Source: Haliscomenobacter hydrossis DSM 1100 (GTDB lineage: Bacteria; Bacteroidota; Bacteroidia; Chitinophagales; Saprospiraceae). Taken from it: a DNA stretch of 64,000 nucleotides. Positions 8,356 through 16,652 of this stretch are shown here, piece after piece. Where the stretch lies: contig NC_015510.1 of NCBI RefSeq assembly GCF_000212735.1, forward strand, positions 62,001-126,000, written 5' to 3'. Made by a program: the position numbers and the translations under genes. The first letter of the stretch is position 1. Each line of letters starts with the position of its first letter. Under the pieces are notes generated by a model that was not told where the DNA came from, made no database searches, and saw only the letters and a program-made list of their open reading frames with translations.

Positions 8356-8988
8356 ATGAGCAGATTGGGTGCGTGTTTGGCCATTTTTTTACTGATTGGC
8401 TTAAATGTAACGGAATCAATAGCCCAGGAAAACCTCTTGGGTAAGAAAGGAACTACACCTAAATCAGGGGTGACTGCGAAAGGAATTACACCCCGTACGC
8501 CAAGCCGTAGTCAGGCCACTACGGTGAATTGGGTGACTTGGGATGAGGCTATCGAACTCAATAAAAAAGAGAAGAAAAAAATCCTCCTGGATGTATTCAC
8601 CTACTGGTGTGGATGGTGCAAAAAAATGGATGCTGAAACCTTTACCAATCCATATCTGATCAAATACCTCAACGATAACTATTACCTGGTTAAGTTTGAT
8701 GCAGAATCCAAAGAAACACTAGCGTATAAAGGTAAGGAATTCCGCTACGTGCGCACCTCCAAGGGCGGGCACCACGAATTGGCGGAAGAGTTCCTGCGGG
8801 GTCACCTGAGTTTTCCTTCATTGGTGTTTTTGGATGAAAACCTGGAAGTCATCCAACCCATTCCAGGATACCGCGATGCCGAAGAGCTCCTGATGATTTC
8901 CTCTTACTTTGGATCGGGTAAGTACAAAGAAACCCCCTGGTCGATTTTCCAAAAGGATTTTAAAATTCCGGAGGGCTTTAAAAGATAA
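8356..8988 (+). CDS. secreted thioredoxin-fold protein
   Basis: Start 8356 gives a normal signal peptide (MSRLGACLAIFLLIGLNV, cleavage near SIAQ-EN). An earlier in-frame start at 8299 lies before the promoter box and would spoil the signal. The mature protein has a low-complexity Thr/Lys/Ser linker, then a thioredoxin fold with the redox motif YWCGWCKKMDAETF (CxxC = CGWC) and SFPSLVFLDENLEVI including the cis-Pro region. It resembles DUF255/thioredoxin_7-like periplasmic thiol proteins. It probably handles disulfides outside the cytoplasm; the partner is unknown. The stop is followed directly by the palindrome at 8989. Confidence 0.88.
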   Translation: MSRLGACLAIFLLIGLNVTESIAQENLLGKKGTTPKSGVTAKGITPRTPSRSQATTVNWVTWDEAIELNKKEKKKILLDVFTYWCGWCKKMDAETFTNPYLIKYLNDNYYLVKFDAESKETLAYKGKEFRYVRTSKGGHHELAEEFLRGHLSFPSLVFLDENLEVIQPIPGYRDAEELLMISSYFGSGKYKETPWSIFQKDFKIPEGFKR

Positions 8989-9103
8989 AATGTGCTGATG
9001 TGCTGATGGGTTAATGTGCTGATGTGCTAATGTGGAGTGCACTAAACTTAGTGTTTTGCACGCTCTAAATCAGCACATTAGCACATCAACACATTAGCAG
9101 ATT
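8989..9103. repeat. imperfect palindrome of TGTGCTGATG words between convergent genes
   Basis: AATGTGCTGATG/TGTGCTAATG words on the left mirror CAGCACATTAGCACATC words on the right. The centre (GTGCACTAAACTTAGTG... TTTTGCACGCT) is the inverse of the centre of the element at 6114-6214. It abuts the thioredoxin stop and includes part of the glucosaminidase stop codon. Confidence 0.8.
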
Positions 9104-9965
9104 ATTTATCGTACTGGTCTAACTTGAGGTTCCGAATAATTCGAATCAACTTCTGAGCATACGTTTTATCAGTTGCATATCCTGCCTGTTTCAGGCCATA
9201 GGCCCAACTTTTATAGTCCTTGCCAAATTTTTGCAAATGTTGATATCGAGGGCTTCGCAAGAGAATAGAATGTTCTTCATAACTTTCCCATACTGAATTG
9301 AATACGCGAAACATATCGTATACATCGTCATCGGTGTAATTCCGGCAAGTGCAGCCGCGGCATTTGCGCCGACATTTGATGCCAAAATGGTTGTTTGACT
9401 CTCTGGCCAACTTGCTTCCTCCTGCATTGGATTCCAATAGCCCCTGAGCCAAAGTGATGCTGGCGGGTATACCATAATTATTCATGGCCCGAATGGCTGC
9501 CGGAGCATATTTTTCGATATAATCCTGAAGCACTTGTTGTTTTTCGGCAAAATTACTGCTGCCCCCTCCTTTGCGTTCCACGTAATCCGGGCTCAATGCT
9601 GGGGTCAAATTGGATACACTAAAAGTAGGCTCTTTGCTTTTTTCAGCTGCAGGAACTGTGCTGGATTTGGGCAAACTTTTTTTCACCAATTGGCTGATGT
9701 TGATCGCCGGAACAAATACGGCTTGCTGGGTATTGGGGGCATTCCCCAAACTTGTTCGGGTGGAAACTGGTGTTGAAGCGTATTTTTTTGCTCCATCTCT
9801 TTCCATATTTATTTGCAAGCTGAGATCCCTTTGAAACAAAAGATGGCCCGCAAGGTAAAGCAAAATGGCATTAAACCAGTTCCGGTTAATCCATTCAATC
9901 AATTGGTTTACAGATGAAACCAAGGAAAAATCGGTGGGAGTGTTACGGGTATATGTTGGCTTCAT
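9102..9965 (-). CDS. membrane-anchored glucosaminidase-family peptidoglycan hydrolase
   Basis: A 287-residue protein from ATG 9965; a longer frame to 10010 adds a hydrophobic stretch that looks non-coding. One N-terminal membrane segment (FNAILLYLAGHLLFQ) precedes a linker and a C-terminal mannosyl-glycoprotein endo-beta-N-acetylglucosaminidase (FlgJ/LytG) domain: YIEKYAPAAIRAMNNYGIPA, TLAQGLLESNAGGSKLA with the catalytic Glu in LLESNAG, NHFGIKC, SYEEHSILL and SWAYGLKQAGYATDKTYA. An inserted Cys cluster (CRRKCRGCTC) follows the NHFGIKC motif, and its four cysteines after that motif suggest a metal or disulfide knob. It probably trims glycan strands of the cell wall. Confidence 0.88.
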   Translation of the reverse strand: MKPTYTRNTPTDFSLVSSVNQLIEWINRNWFNAILLYLAGHLLFQRDLSLQINMERDGAKKYASTPVSTRTSLGNAPNTQQAVFVPAINISQLVKKSLPKSSTVPAAEKSKEPTFSVSNLTPALSPDYVERKGGGSSNFAEKQQVLQDYIEKYAPAAIRAMNNYGIPASITLAQGLLESNAGGSKLARESNNHFGIKCRRKCRGCTCRNYTDDDVYDMFRVFNSVWESYEEHSILLRSPRYQHLQKFGKDYKSWAYGLKQAGYATDKTYAQKLIRIIRNLKLDQYDK

Positions 9966-10136
9966 GACAATAAAAGTTTTTGTTACCACAAATATAAAAC
10001 AAAAAATCAAACAAACAAAAAATCTAAAAACTTTTTGTTTTTCAAAAAGCTTGTCCTTTTTTTTACTTAGTGTAGTTATTACACTACCTTTACCTTGTAT
10101 TCATTCAAAAACAGTCTCTAAATAGCTCTGACACCT

Positions 10137-10995
10137 ATGATCATTGTAGCCGACAGTGGATCGACCAAGACCGATTGGATGCTTTTAACCGATGAAGGGG
10201 CATTATTGGCTGCATACCATGGGTTTTAATCCCCTCTACCACAGCGAAGAACTTATCTACGATAAAAGCAAGGAAGAACTGGACAAGCACCAGGTGGATT
10301 TAACAGCGGTCTCTGCCATGTACTATTATGGTACCGCAGTTTGGGATCATGCCAAAGCAGAAAAAATCGCCCGTGCCTTGCGTCGCTTATTCCCCAACGC
10401 CCACGTCGAAGTAGAGCATGACTTATTGGCAGCAGCGCGTTCCACCTGTGGGCGAGACCCCGGTATTGCCTGCATCATCGGCACAGGATCAAATACTTGT
10501 CTTTTTGATGGCAAAGCAGTAACCGACAACGTGACCAATTTGGGCTATTTTGTTGGCGACGAAGGCAGTGGTGCCCATTTGGGCAAAGCCTTGATCCGGG
10601 CTTATTTCTACCGTGAACTTCCACCCGACCTGGTGACAGCGTTGGAGGAGCAAATTCCCGGCGGGAAAGACGAAATTTTGGACAATGTTTACAGCAAGCC
10701 ACAACCAAATGTATACCTCGCTTCATTCACCAAATTTTTGGGCGAGTATAGAAACCATTTTTTTATCCAGAAGCTTATTTACCAATCTTTTGCGGAATTC
10801 ATCGACCGCAATGTGCGCAAGTATCCCGGCCACCTTTCGATGCCCGTCCATTTTATTGGGTCGGTAGCTTATTACTTTCAGGATATTGTAAAAATTATTC
10901 TGGAAGAGCGCGGAATGCAACCGGGAGTATTTATCTTGAAGCCCATTGATAATTTGGTGCAATTCCATAAAGCCCATGCAGAGCCCGCGACCTGA
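10137..10995 (+). pseudogene. N-acetylglucosamine kinase-like (BadF family), +1 frameshift at TTT TAA
   Basis: ATG 10137 opens MIIVADSGSTKTDWMLLTDE, the phosphate-binding start of BadF/BcrA ATPases annotated as GlcNAc kinases. After 30 codons the frame stops at GGG TTT TAA (10221-10229). Moving +1 at the T4 run continues directly as NPLYHSEELIYDKSKEELDK. This restores the family's GFNP motif, and the rest of the domain is intact (CIIGTGSNTCLFDG, GYFVGDEGSGAHLGK, FIGSVAYYF). So either one T was inserted (mutation or sequencing error) or the ribosome shifts +1 on TTT-T. An internal start at 10192 would lack the phosphate loop. Substrate is inferred from family; the protein would act before glycolysis, next to pfkA. 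Confidence 0.8.
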
Positions 10996-11040
10996 TTCGA
11001 GGGCTTTTCCGTGGGATAACCCAACAAGTAGCTACAAGAG

Positions 11041-12027
11041 ATGAAAACAGACATTAAACGCATTGCCGTATTCACCTCGGGAGGAGATGCTCCGGGAATG
11101 AACGCGGCTATCCGTGCAGTGGTACGTACCGCCTCTTTCCACGACTTACACGTATACGGCATTTCCCGTGGGTATGAAGGCATGATTGATGGCGATTTTA
11201 AACGTTTGGAACGCAAAGACGTTGCCAACATCATTCACCGTGGGGGAACTGTTCTTAAAACGGCCCGCAGTAAGCGATTCATGACGCCCGAAGGACGCAA
11301 AACCGCATATGAATCGCTGAAGGCATTTGACATTGATGCTTGTATTGCCATTGGTGGAAACGGAACGTTTACAGGTGCAAATATTTTTGCCCAGGAACAC
11401 CCCATTCCCATCATCGGCTTACCGGGCACCATCGACAACGACCTTTTTGGTACCGATTATACCATTGGTTTTGATACTGCTGTAAACACTGCCATCGACG
11501 CAGTGGATAAAATCCGCGATACAGCCGACTCCCATGACCGGGTCTTTTTTGTAGAAGTTATGGGCCGTCACGCGGGATACATTGCACTACATACTGGTAT
11601 TGCCAGTGGCGCCGAAAGTGTGGTTACCCCCGAAATAGATACCACCATTGAAGATGTGGTGGGGGTATTGCAGCGCAGTGCCAAACGCAAAAAATTGTTT
11701 AGTTTGATCATCGTTGCTGAAGGTAGTCGTTTGGGCAATGCCAACGAGATTGCCGCCAAGGTGAACGAGCGCTTACCGGGTGTTTTCGACATTCGGGTAG
11801 CCGTGATCGGACACTTACAACGGGGCGGAGCACCCAGCCACCTCGACCGCATGTTGGCCAGCCGCATGGGGCACGCAGCTGTAGAAGGCCTTGTTGAAGG
11901 AAAAGCGGACGTCATGGCGGGAATCGTCAACGATGAAATCGTGTATACACCATTTTACGACGCCATTTTTACTGAAAAAACGATCAACAATCAGTTGATC
12001 AAGATGGCCGGGATTTTGGCCATGTAG
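11041..12027 (+). CDS. pfkA: 6-phosphofructokinase
   Basis: A 328-residue enzyme of the bacterial ATP-PFK type that phosphorylates fructose 6-phosphate to the 1,6-bisphosphate. It has the nucleotide loop TSGGDAPGMNAAIR, catalytic PGTIDND (base Asp in TIDND), VEVMGRHAGY and GHLQRGGAPSHLDRMLASRMG. The usual GGDG motif, whose Asp (E. coli D103) binds Mg-ATP, reads GGNG here (N107, from codon AAC), an uncommon substitution. All other active-site elements look intact. It is co-directional with the GlcNAc-kinase-like gene 45 bp upstream and may share its transcript. The stop is followed by the 12035 palindrome. Confidence 0.94.
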   Translation: MKTDIKRIAVFTSGGDAPGMNAAIRAVVRTASFHDLHVYGISRGYEGMIDGDFKRLERKDVANIIHRGGTVLKTARSKRFMTPEGRKTAYESLKAFDIDACIAIGGNGTFTGANIFAQEHPIPIIGLPGTIDNDLFGTDYTIGFDTAVNTAIDAVDKIRDTADSHDRVFFVEVMGRHAGYIALHTGIASGAESVVTPEIDTTIEDVVGVLQRSAKRKKLFSLIIVAEGSRLGNANEIAAKVNERLPGVFDIRVAVIGHLQRGGAPSHLDRMLASRMGHAAVEGLVEGKADVMAGIVNDEIVYTPFYDAIFTEKTINNQLIKMAGILAM

Positions 12028-12034
12028 GGTTTTA

Positions 12035-12128
12035 GTTGAAAAGTTTAGGGTTGAAAAGTTGAAAAGAAGGCACTCCGACTCCGCTCGGTGACTGTTCTTT
12101 TCAACTTTTCAACCCTAAACTTTCCAAC
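12035..12128. repeat. 32-30-32 palindrome, sister of 4005-4098
   Basis: The left arm (12035-12066, begins GTTGAAAAGTTTAGGG) and right arm (12097-12128) pair with one mismatch across a 30-nt loop containing GACTCCGCTCGGTGAC. The geometry is identical to 4005-4098, with sequence changes mirrored in both arms. The right arm encodes the last residues of the convergent gene ending at 12101. Confidence 0.88.
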
Positions 12129-13030
12129 TCTTTTCGCCACAAAAACCAGGGCAACAAAAAGTGCGGAAAGCGGATTAGCAATTCGTGGATCCACATTTGC
12201 CACCAATTCTCAAAAAAATCAATACTGAAATAGCTCCATACCCGAGCCAATGAGGTCAGTAATCCCCACAGAATCAGGTAAGCAAAGATTGCGGTCTTGA
12301 AGCGCCCAGGCCATATTACACCCAATGCGGCCAAAATATCCAGGATGCCAATACTAAACAAAAACATTTTCGCCGCATCCTCGGCAATACCCAATGAGCG
12401 CATGGTCATTTCGATAAAATTCCCGGGTACCGGGTAATAACCTATAGCATACAACCCGTGTCCGATGAATGTAGCGGAGATGGCTGTCCGGGTGGCGTAA
12501 CGAATCCATTTTTCGGGGATTGAACCTTTGCTGCTGGCGGCCAAAAGTAAGGGCGTTGCCCATTGCAGGGAGTACTCCAACAACTGCCCAATTTGCCAAC
12601 TGTATTCTTTCCAGGCAATCAAGGCCAAGAGGAACAAAGCACAACCCGAAACATTCAATATCCCCCGTGCCAGGCGTGGAAACCAATGTATACCTACGGC
12701 AGCCAAAGCACTGATGACATAAAACCAGCCTATTCCTTGCGTAAAGATTTGAATTCGTTCGTCGTACAGGGGGTTGCTCACGTATTCCGACCAACTCAAT
12801 CCCAATATTTGGGCAACAATGTCCTTCATCCAATACTCATCCCAAAGCAACTCGCGATAAGGTGCATCCCAAAAAATATGCTGCCAGGCCCGCCCCAAAA
12901 GTAGCCCAACCGCCGCTGTCTGTAAAAGTTGAAAGCTTGAAAAGTTGAAAAGTTGAAAAGTTCGGTAGCGCAAGGTTTGGGTTTTTAGACTGTAAAGGTA
13001 CGGAGAACCTTTCAACTCTAAACTTTTCAA
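12101..13030 (-). CDS. polytopic membrane protein, DoxX-like, with repeat-derived ends
   Basis: A 309-residue hydrophobic protein with about seven membrane segments (LLLGRAWQHIFW, FYVISALAAVGI, ALFLLALIAW, FLFSIGILDILAALGVIWPG, AYLILWGLLTSLARVWSYF). It resembles DoxX-like/unknown Bacteroidota membrane proteins; no enzymatic motif is seen. The N-terminal stretch RYRTFQLFNFSSFQLLQ is a translation of the TTTTCAACTTTTCAA words of the repeat at 12928-13041. The C-terminal ELESLGLKS is encoded by a palindrome arm. The true start may therefore lie inside the gene and the repeat may have extended it. Function unknown. Confidence 0.75.
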   Translation of the reverse strand: MKSLELKGSPYLYSLKTQTLRYRTFQLFNFSSFQLLQTAAVGLLLGRAWQHIFWDAPYRELLWDEYWMKDIVAQILGLSWSEYVSNPLYDERIQIFTQGIGWFYVISALAAVGIHWFPRLARGILNVSGCALFLLALIAWKEYSWQIGQLLEYSLQWATPLLLAASSKGSIPEKWIRYATRTAISATFIGHGLYAIGYYPVPGNFIEMTMRSLGIAEDAAKMFLFSIGILDILAALGVIWPGRFKTAIFAYLILWGLLTSLARVWSYFSIDFFENWWQMWIHELLIRFPHFLLPWFLWRKELESLGLKS

Positions 13031-13041
13031 CCCTTCAACTT
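12928..13041. repeat. degenerate palindrome of GTTGAAAAGTT words overlapping a gene start
   Basis: 12928-12962 carries GTTGAAAGCTTGAAAAGTTG-type words and 13006-13041 carries the complementary AACTTTTCAACCCTTCAAC words. The centre contains GGTAGCGCAAGG, also present in the element at 61365. It overlaps the predicted 5' end of the gene on the minus strand. Confidence 0.75.
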
Positions 13042-13160
13042 AATTTCACCTACTTTTCAAGCCCTTTCACCGACTATTTCCATTCTGTGTTTGAATTCAC
13101 CCTAATGTTGTAGCGAATTCAGTTGCCAACACGTTTGGCGCTATAAAACCTAAGAATACC

Positions 13161-13802
13161 ATGAAAAAGATTTTTTTGATTGCCGTGCTTTTTTTGCTCA
13201 TGCAGTCCTGCATTACTTCTTTGTTTCCATTGTATACCGATGCTAGCCTGGTGGCTAAAAATGAACTGATCGCTACCTGGAAAGGCAAGGATAGTTTTTA
13301 TTGGAAGTTCTATAAAGTTGATGATTCTAAGCTGTACAGTCTCCGCTGCCGTACTGGACGGTTTACTGCTGAATATTCCGCAGGGTTGGTTAAAATTGGT
13401 GACAACTACTTCATGGACCTAAAAATGCTGGGCACTCCATTGAGCGATGATGAAAAAAAACGCATCGAAGCGGATGAAGCCGCCAAGAAAAAGGCGGGTA
13501 AGGATGAGACCAGCGATGGCAGTGAATTGGGGCTCCTGGCAATGAATGTAGCTTGCCATAATTTTTACAAACTTGGTTTCAAAGGAGAAAAAATTTATGT
13601 TTATCCTTTTAATGAAGATTACCTGAAGGAACTTTTTAACCAAAGGAAAATCCGCATCAAGCACGAAAAAGTGGATGAATACACCACTTTACTCACGGCT
13701 TCTACGAAGGAATTACAAGATTTTTTCCAGAAATATGGAAATGATCCCAAGCTTTTCCAGGATGACCCCGAAATTTTGACCAAATACATCAATACCAAGT
13801 GA
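13161..13802 (+). CDS. hypothetical lipoprotein
   Basis: A 213-residue protein with a lipoprotein signal (MKKIFLIAVLFLLMQSC; lipobox LMQSC). The mature part is mixed charged/hydrophobic with an Asp/Lys-rich middle (DEAAKKKAGKDETSDG). I recognise no family. The stop overlaps the start of the following kinase gene (TGATG at 13800-13804), so the two are translationally coupled and probably functionally linked. One possibility is that the lipoprotein acts as, or feeds, an envelope sensor for the kinase. Confidence 0.85.
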   Translation: MKKIFLIAVLFLLMQSCITSLFPLYTDASLVAKNELIATWKGKDSFYWKFYKVDDSKLYSLRCRTGRFTAEYSAGLVKIGDNYFMDLKMLGTPLSDDEKKRIEADEAAKKKAGKDETSDGSELGLLAMNVACHNFYKLGFKGEKIYVYPFNEDYLKELFNQRKIRIKHEKVDEYTTLLTASTKELQDFFQKYGNDPKLFQDDPEILTKYINTK

Positions 13803-14848
13803 TGAAAAAAATGCTCCTGGCTATTGTCCAATTTCGATTCCTGCAACACCTGTTGTTTTGGGCAGTGGCCGGGTTCATTATTTATCGGATTACCGCTTAC
13901 AGTGCAAGTCCGAGTCAAACCGATATTTATTATACCTTCCTCTTTCTTTTACCTGCTTCCTGGGTAGTATACTGGAACATTTCTCTGATCGATCGATTGC
14001 TGCCAAAGCACTTGTATTGGCGGTTTTTTCTCAGCACACTACTGCTCCTGGGCAGTGGTGTGCTGGGGTATTATCTGATGATGGAATACCTGGTCGATTA
14101 TATTTTTCCGGGTTATTATTTTATCTCCTACTACCAGCCTGGTGAAATCTTGTTGTTCCTCAGCGCCTTTTGGGCTTTGAGCACTTTGTTGAACTTGTCC
14201 AAAGGCTGGTTTCGCGAACAAGAACAAAAGCAAAAAATTCAGCACCTCGAAAAACAAAAAACCCAGGCTGAACTGGACGCCCTTAAGGCCCAACTCGACC
14301 CCCATTTTTTGTTCAACAACCTCAATAGCCTATACAGCCTGGCGCTGGAGGAAAATCCCAAAACCCCGGAGGCCATTCTCAAATTGTCCGAAAATTTGCG
14401 GTATGTCTTGTACGAAGGCATTGGCCCGGAAGTAGCGTTGCAAAAAGAAATCCAGCATCTGAGCAATTATTTTCAACTGCAGCAATGGCGCTTTGGAGAA
14501 GAAATGGAGATAACTCTGGACATTGATGTGGAAAAAAACGAAGAAAGTATCGCCCCTCTCCTACTGTTGCCCCTGGTGGAAAACAGTTTTAAGCACGTGG
14601 GCCGAAATCGTACCGGACAGTATGCGGTACGGGGAAAAATTCGATTACGGGAAAGTAAAATGATTTTTTCACTGCAAAATACCATCGGGGAAAAACCTAT
14701 GCTACTCAACACCCCAATGAGTGGTGGTATTGGCCTGGTTAATCTGCAAAAACGCTTGGAAATCTTGTACCCGAATCGATATTATTTCAATACCTTGAAT
14801 ACAGACAATGAGTTCATTGCAAAGCTAGAACTGCAATTGAAGCCTTGA
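13802..14848 (+). CDS. LytS/YehU-type sensor histidine kinase (His_kinase PF06580)
   Basis: A 348-residue kinase. Four membrane helices (residues about 10-125: FWAVAGFIIYRITAY, YYTFLFLLPASWVVYWNISL, FFLSTLLLLGSGVLGYYLM, ILLFLSAFWALSTLL) are followed by a coiled coil (EQEQKQKIQHLEKQKTQAEL). Then comes the phosphoacceptor box AQLDPHFLFNNLNSLYSLA and an ATPase domain with LLPLVENSFKHV and GGIGLVNLQKRLE. Such kinases usually pair with a LytTR response regulator, but none is adjacent here. ATG 13802 overlaps the upstream lipoprotein stop; an in-frame GTG at 13799 is an alternative. Confidence 0.92.
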   Translation: MKKMLLAIVQFRFLQHLLFWAVAGFIIYRITAYSASPSQTDIYYTFLFLLPASWVVYWNISLIDRLLPKHLYWRFFLSTLLLLGSGVLGYYLMMEYLVDYIFPGYYFISYYQPGEILLFLSAFWALSTLLNLSKGWFREQEQKQKIQHLEKQKTQAELDALKAQLDPHFLFNNLNSLYSLALEENPKTPEAILKLSENLRYVLYEGIGPEVALQKEIQHLSNYFQLQQWRFGEEMEITLDIDVEKNEESIAPLLLLPLVENSFKHVGRNRTGQYAVRGKIRLRESKMIFSLQNTIGEKPMLLNTPMSGGIGLVNLQKRLEILYPNRYYFNTLNTDNEFIAKLELQLKP

Positions 14849-14877
14849 TCAGCAGGAAATAAGCCCCGCCGATCAAG
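14844..14877. terminator. hairpin between convergent genes
   Basis: CTTGATC (14844-14850) pairs with GATCAAG (14871-14877), extended by GC/GC and GG/CC with two mismatches. It overlaps the end of the kinase gene and precedes the convergent gene end at 14889. Probably a bidirectional terminator. Confidence 0.55.
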
Positions 14878-14888
14878 TGTTTCAACGG

Positions 14889-16586
14889 CTAATCCGGATT
14901 TAGTGCCCTTCGGATATCCGCTTCATTGCGAATGGTATGATTGATGGTTTGCACCTTCAGTTTCACTCCTTTTTTTGGATTGGATTTAGCCCATTCCGCC
15001 TTCGTTTTTACCAGGGCAATTTTGCCTTCGGGAGTCAACAACCACAACAGATACTCTTTTTGGGAATCAAAATAAACCGTGCTGCCTCTTCCCGTGTGCA
15101 ACTGGTAAATCGATTGACCGGATTGGTCACTCAAATACGCCGTTTGGTTGGGATAGGTATTGCCATTTTGATCCTCAATCACGCGAATGCGGAAACTGTT
15201 GGAAGACAAGGGGGCAGGGCTATCACAGTTCCAGATGCCAAAAGCATTGATGTCAAAGACATGTCGTACCCTGCGCAGAGATGGAGCAGGATTGGCGTTA
15301 GTTTCCTCTGTCTTCAGGTAGCGCGCTTCCACTGCAGTTATCTTTTCTCCAGTGCGTTTTTCCCAGTCGGCGAGCTCTTTTTGGTAAGCCGCCAGTGCTT
15401 CATCGTATTGCTGTAAGGCATTTTCGAATTCTTTGCCGGTAATGACGGGTTGCACCAACAAGCGCAACTGTTCGCCATCATCCAGTAAGGTCAGTTCGTA
15501 AGCCGTTTCGCTCAAACGCTTCAACCTTGCCGACTTCCAGACCTGGTTCAATGCGTTGACATTAAACGCAGGACTATTGGGGAGGACTTGCCAGATGGCG
15601 CCTTCTTGCAGACTCGCTACGGCTTCTTCCGAACCAGGTTCCAGGGGCAATTCACCATCTTTCAGGTCAAGCTCAAAAGAAACCGATTTACCATCTGGTT
15701 TTACTGGTTTTGCTGGGGCTTGAGGCATGGGGTCGGCAGCCAAAATGGCTTCTTTCTCCGCATTGATCTTTTGTTCAAGACTCATCCCTGGAGTAATCAG
15801 CACTTGGGGTTCTTCCTCAAAAAGCATAGAGCTTTTGCCGTGAAACACCCAACTGCGCGCTGTGGCATCCAGGTGATAAACTTTGAAAGAAGGCCAACTG
15901 CCATCCGCTTGAGCGCTGATGCTGGATTGTAATTCGATGCGGATTGTTTTCCCTGGTGCCATCCCCACAGGTTGGCCATTTTGTAAGGCGATGATTTCAA
16001 CCATGCCTGCTGACTGCAAATAATGGCGTGTACCTGCTGAATCATAACTCATCGGCACTCCCGCCACAAAGAAATCGACCGCATCGTGCATTTCGCGATA
16101 ATAAATGTCTACTTCACCCGATTCGATCAATTGACCCCGATCGGTTTGGAAAGCAGTACGCGGGATAACCAGGCGAGTACCTTCGTCCAAATCGAGGGTA
16201 GCTCCGGCAGCAACGTCAACTTTGATGGGGCGGCCTGCTGGTACAACTTTGGTCAATGGAGGGTTGACGTAAGGTTGTTTGGCAAAATAGGCATCCGCTA
16301 CAGCAAGAGATTGCGCAGGTGTAGGCAAGTCATTGAGGGAACGAACGATCAGCAGCAATGCCACCGCAGCGGCAGCCGCCAAACCTGCTCCCATGACCAT
16401 CCAGCGCCGCATCCGCGGACCGATTTGCCCTTCACGAGGAGAGGTGAATTGTCGAATCACACCACCCTCCTGGCTCGATTCGATCTTCCGGTGAGCTTCT
16501 AGCAAGGCATCGAAGTCCATAAACTTCGCGATGTCCTCACTGCTCGGTTCCGGAACATTGTGTTTTATGTTGTAATTGTTCCCCAT
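14889..16586 (-). CDS. putative transmembrane anti-sigma factor with large extracytoplasmic part
   Basis: A 565-residue protein with a cytoplasmic N-terminus of about 60 residues, one membrane span (about 63-82, MVMGAGLAAAAAVALLLIV) and a large outer part with beta-rich segments (LVIPRTAFQTDRGQLI, VDIYYREMHDAVDFFVAG, YLQSAGMVEI). It lies 66 bp downstream of an ECF sigma factor gene on the same strand, the usual arrangement for a cognate anti-sigma factor. It lacks a recognisable FecR or zinc anti-sigma motif. The role is inferred from topology and neighbour. A similar but much smaller arrangement is at 24200-25176. Confidence 0.68.
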   Translation of the reverse strand: MGNNYNIKHNVPEPSSEDIAKFMDFDALLEAHRKIESSQEGGVIRQFTSPREGQIGPRMRRWMVMGAGLAAAAAVALLLIVRSLNDLPTPAQSLAVADAYFAKQPYVNPPLTKVVPAGRPIKVDVAAGATLDLDEGTRLVIPRTAFQTDRGQLIESGEVDIYYREMHDAVDFFVAGVPMSYDSAGTRHYLQSAGMVEIIALQNGQPVGMAPGKTIRIELQSSISAQADGSWPSFKVYHLDATARSWVFHGKSSMLFEEEPQVLITPGMSLEQKINAEKEAILAADPMPQAPAKPVKPDGKSVSFELDLKDGELPLEPGSEEAVASLQEGAIWQVLPNSPAFNVNALNQVWKSARLKRLSETAYELTLLDDGEQLRLLVQPVITGKEFENALQQYDEALAAYQKELADWEKRTGEKITAVEARYLKTEETNANPAPSLRRVRHVFDINAFGIWNCDSPAPLSSNSFRIRVIEDQNGNTYPNQTAYLSDQSGQSIYQLHTGRGSTVYFDSQKEYLLWLLTPEGKIALVKTKAEWAKSNPKKGVKLKVQTINHTIRNEADIRRALNPD

Positions 16587-16652
16587 AGTAACACGATTTG
16601 GATCGCAGTTACCCAGAGTATACAGAAGATCAGGCCATATTGCCTTGCGCTT

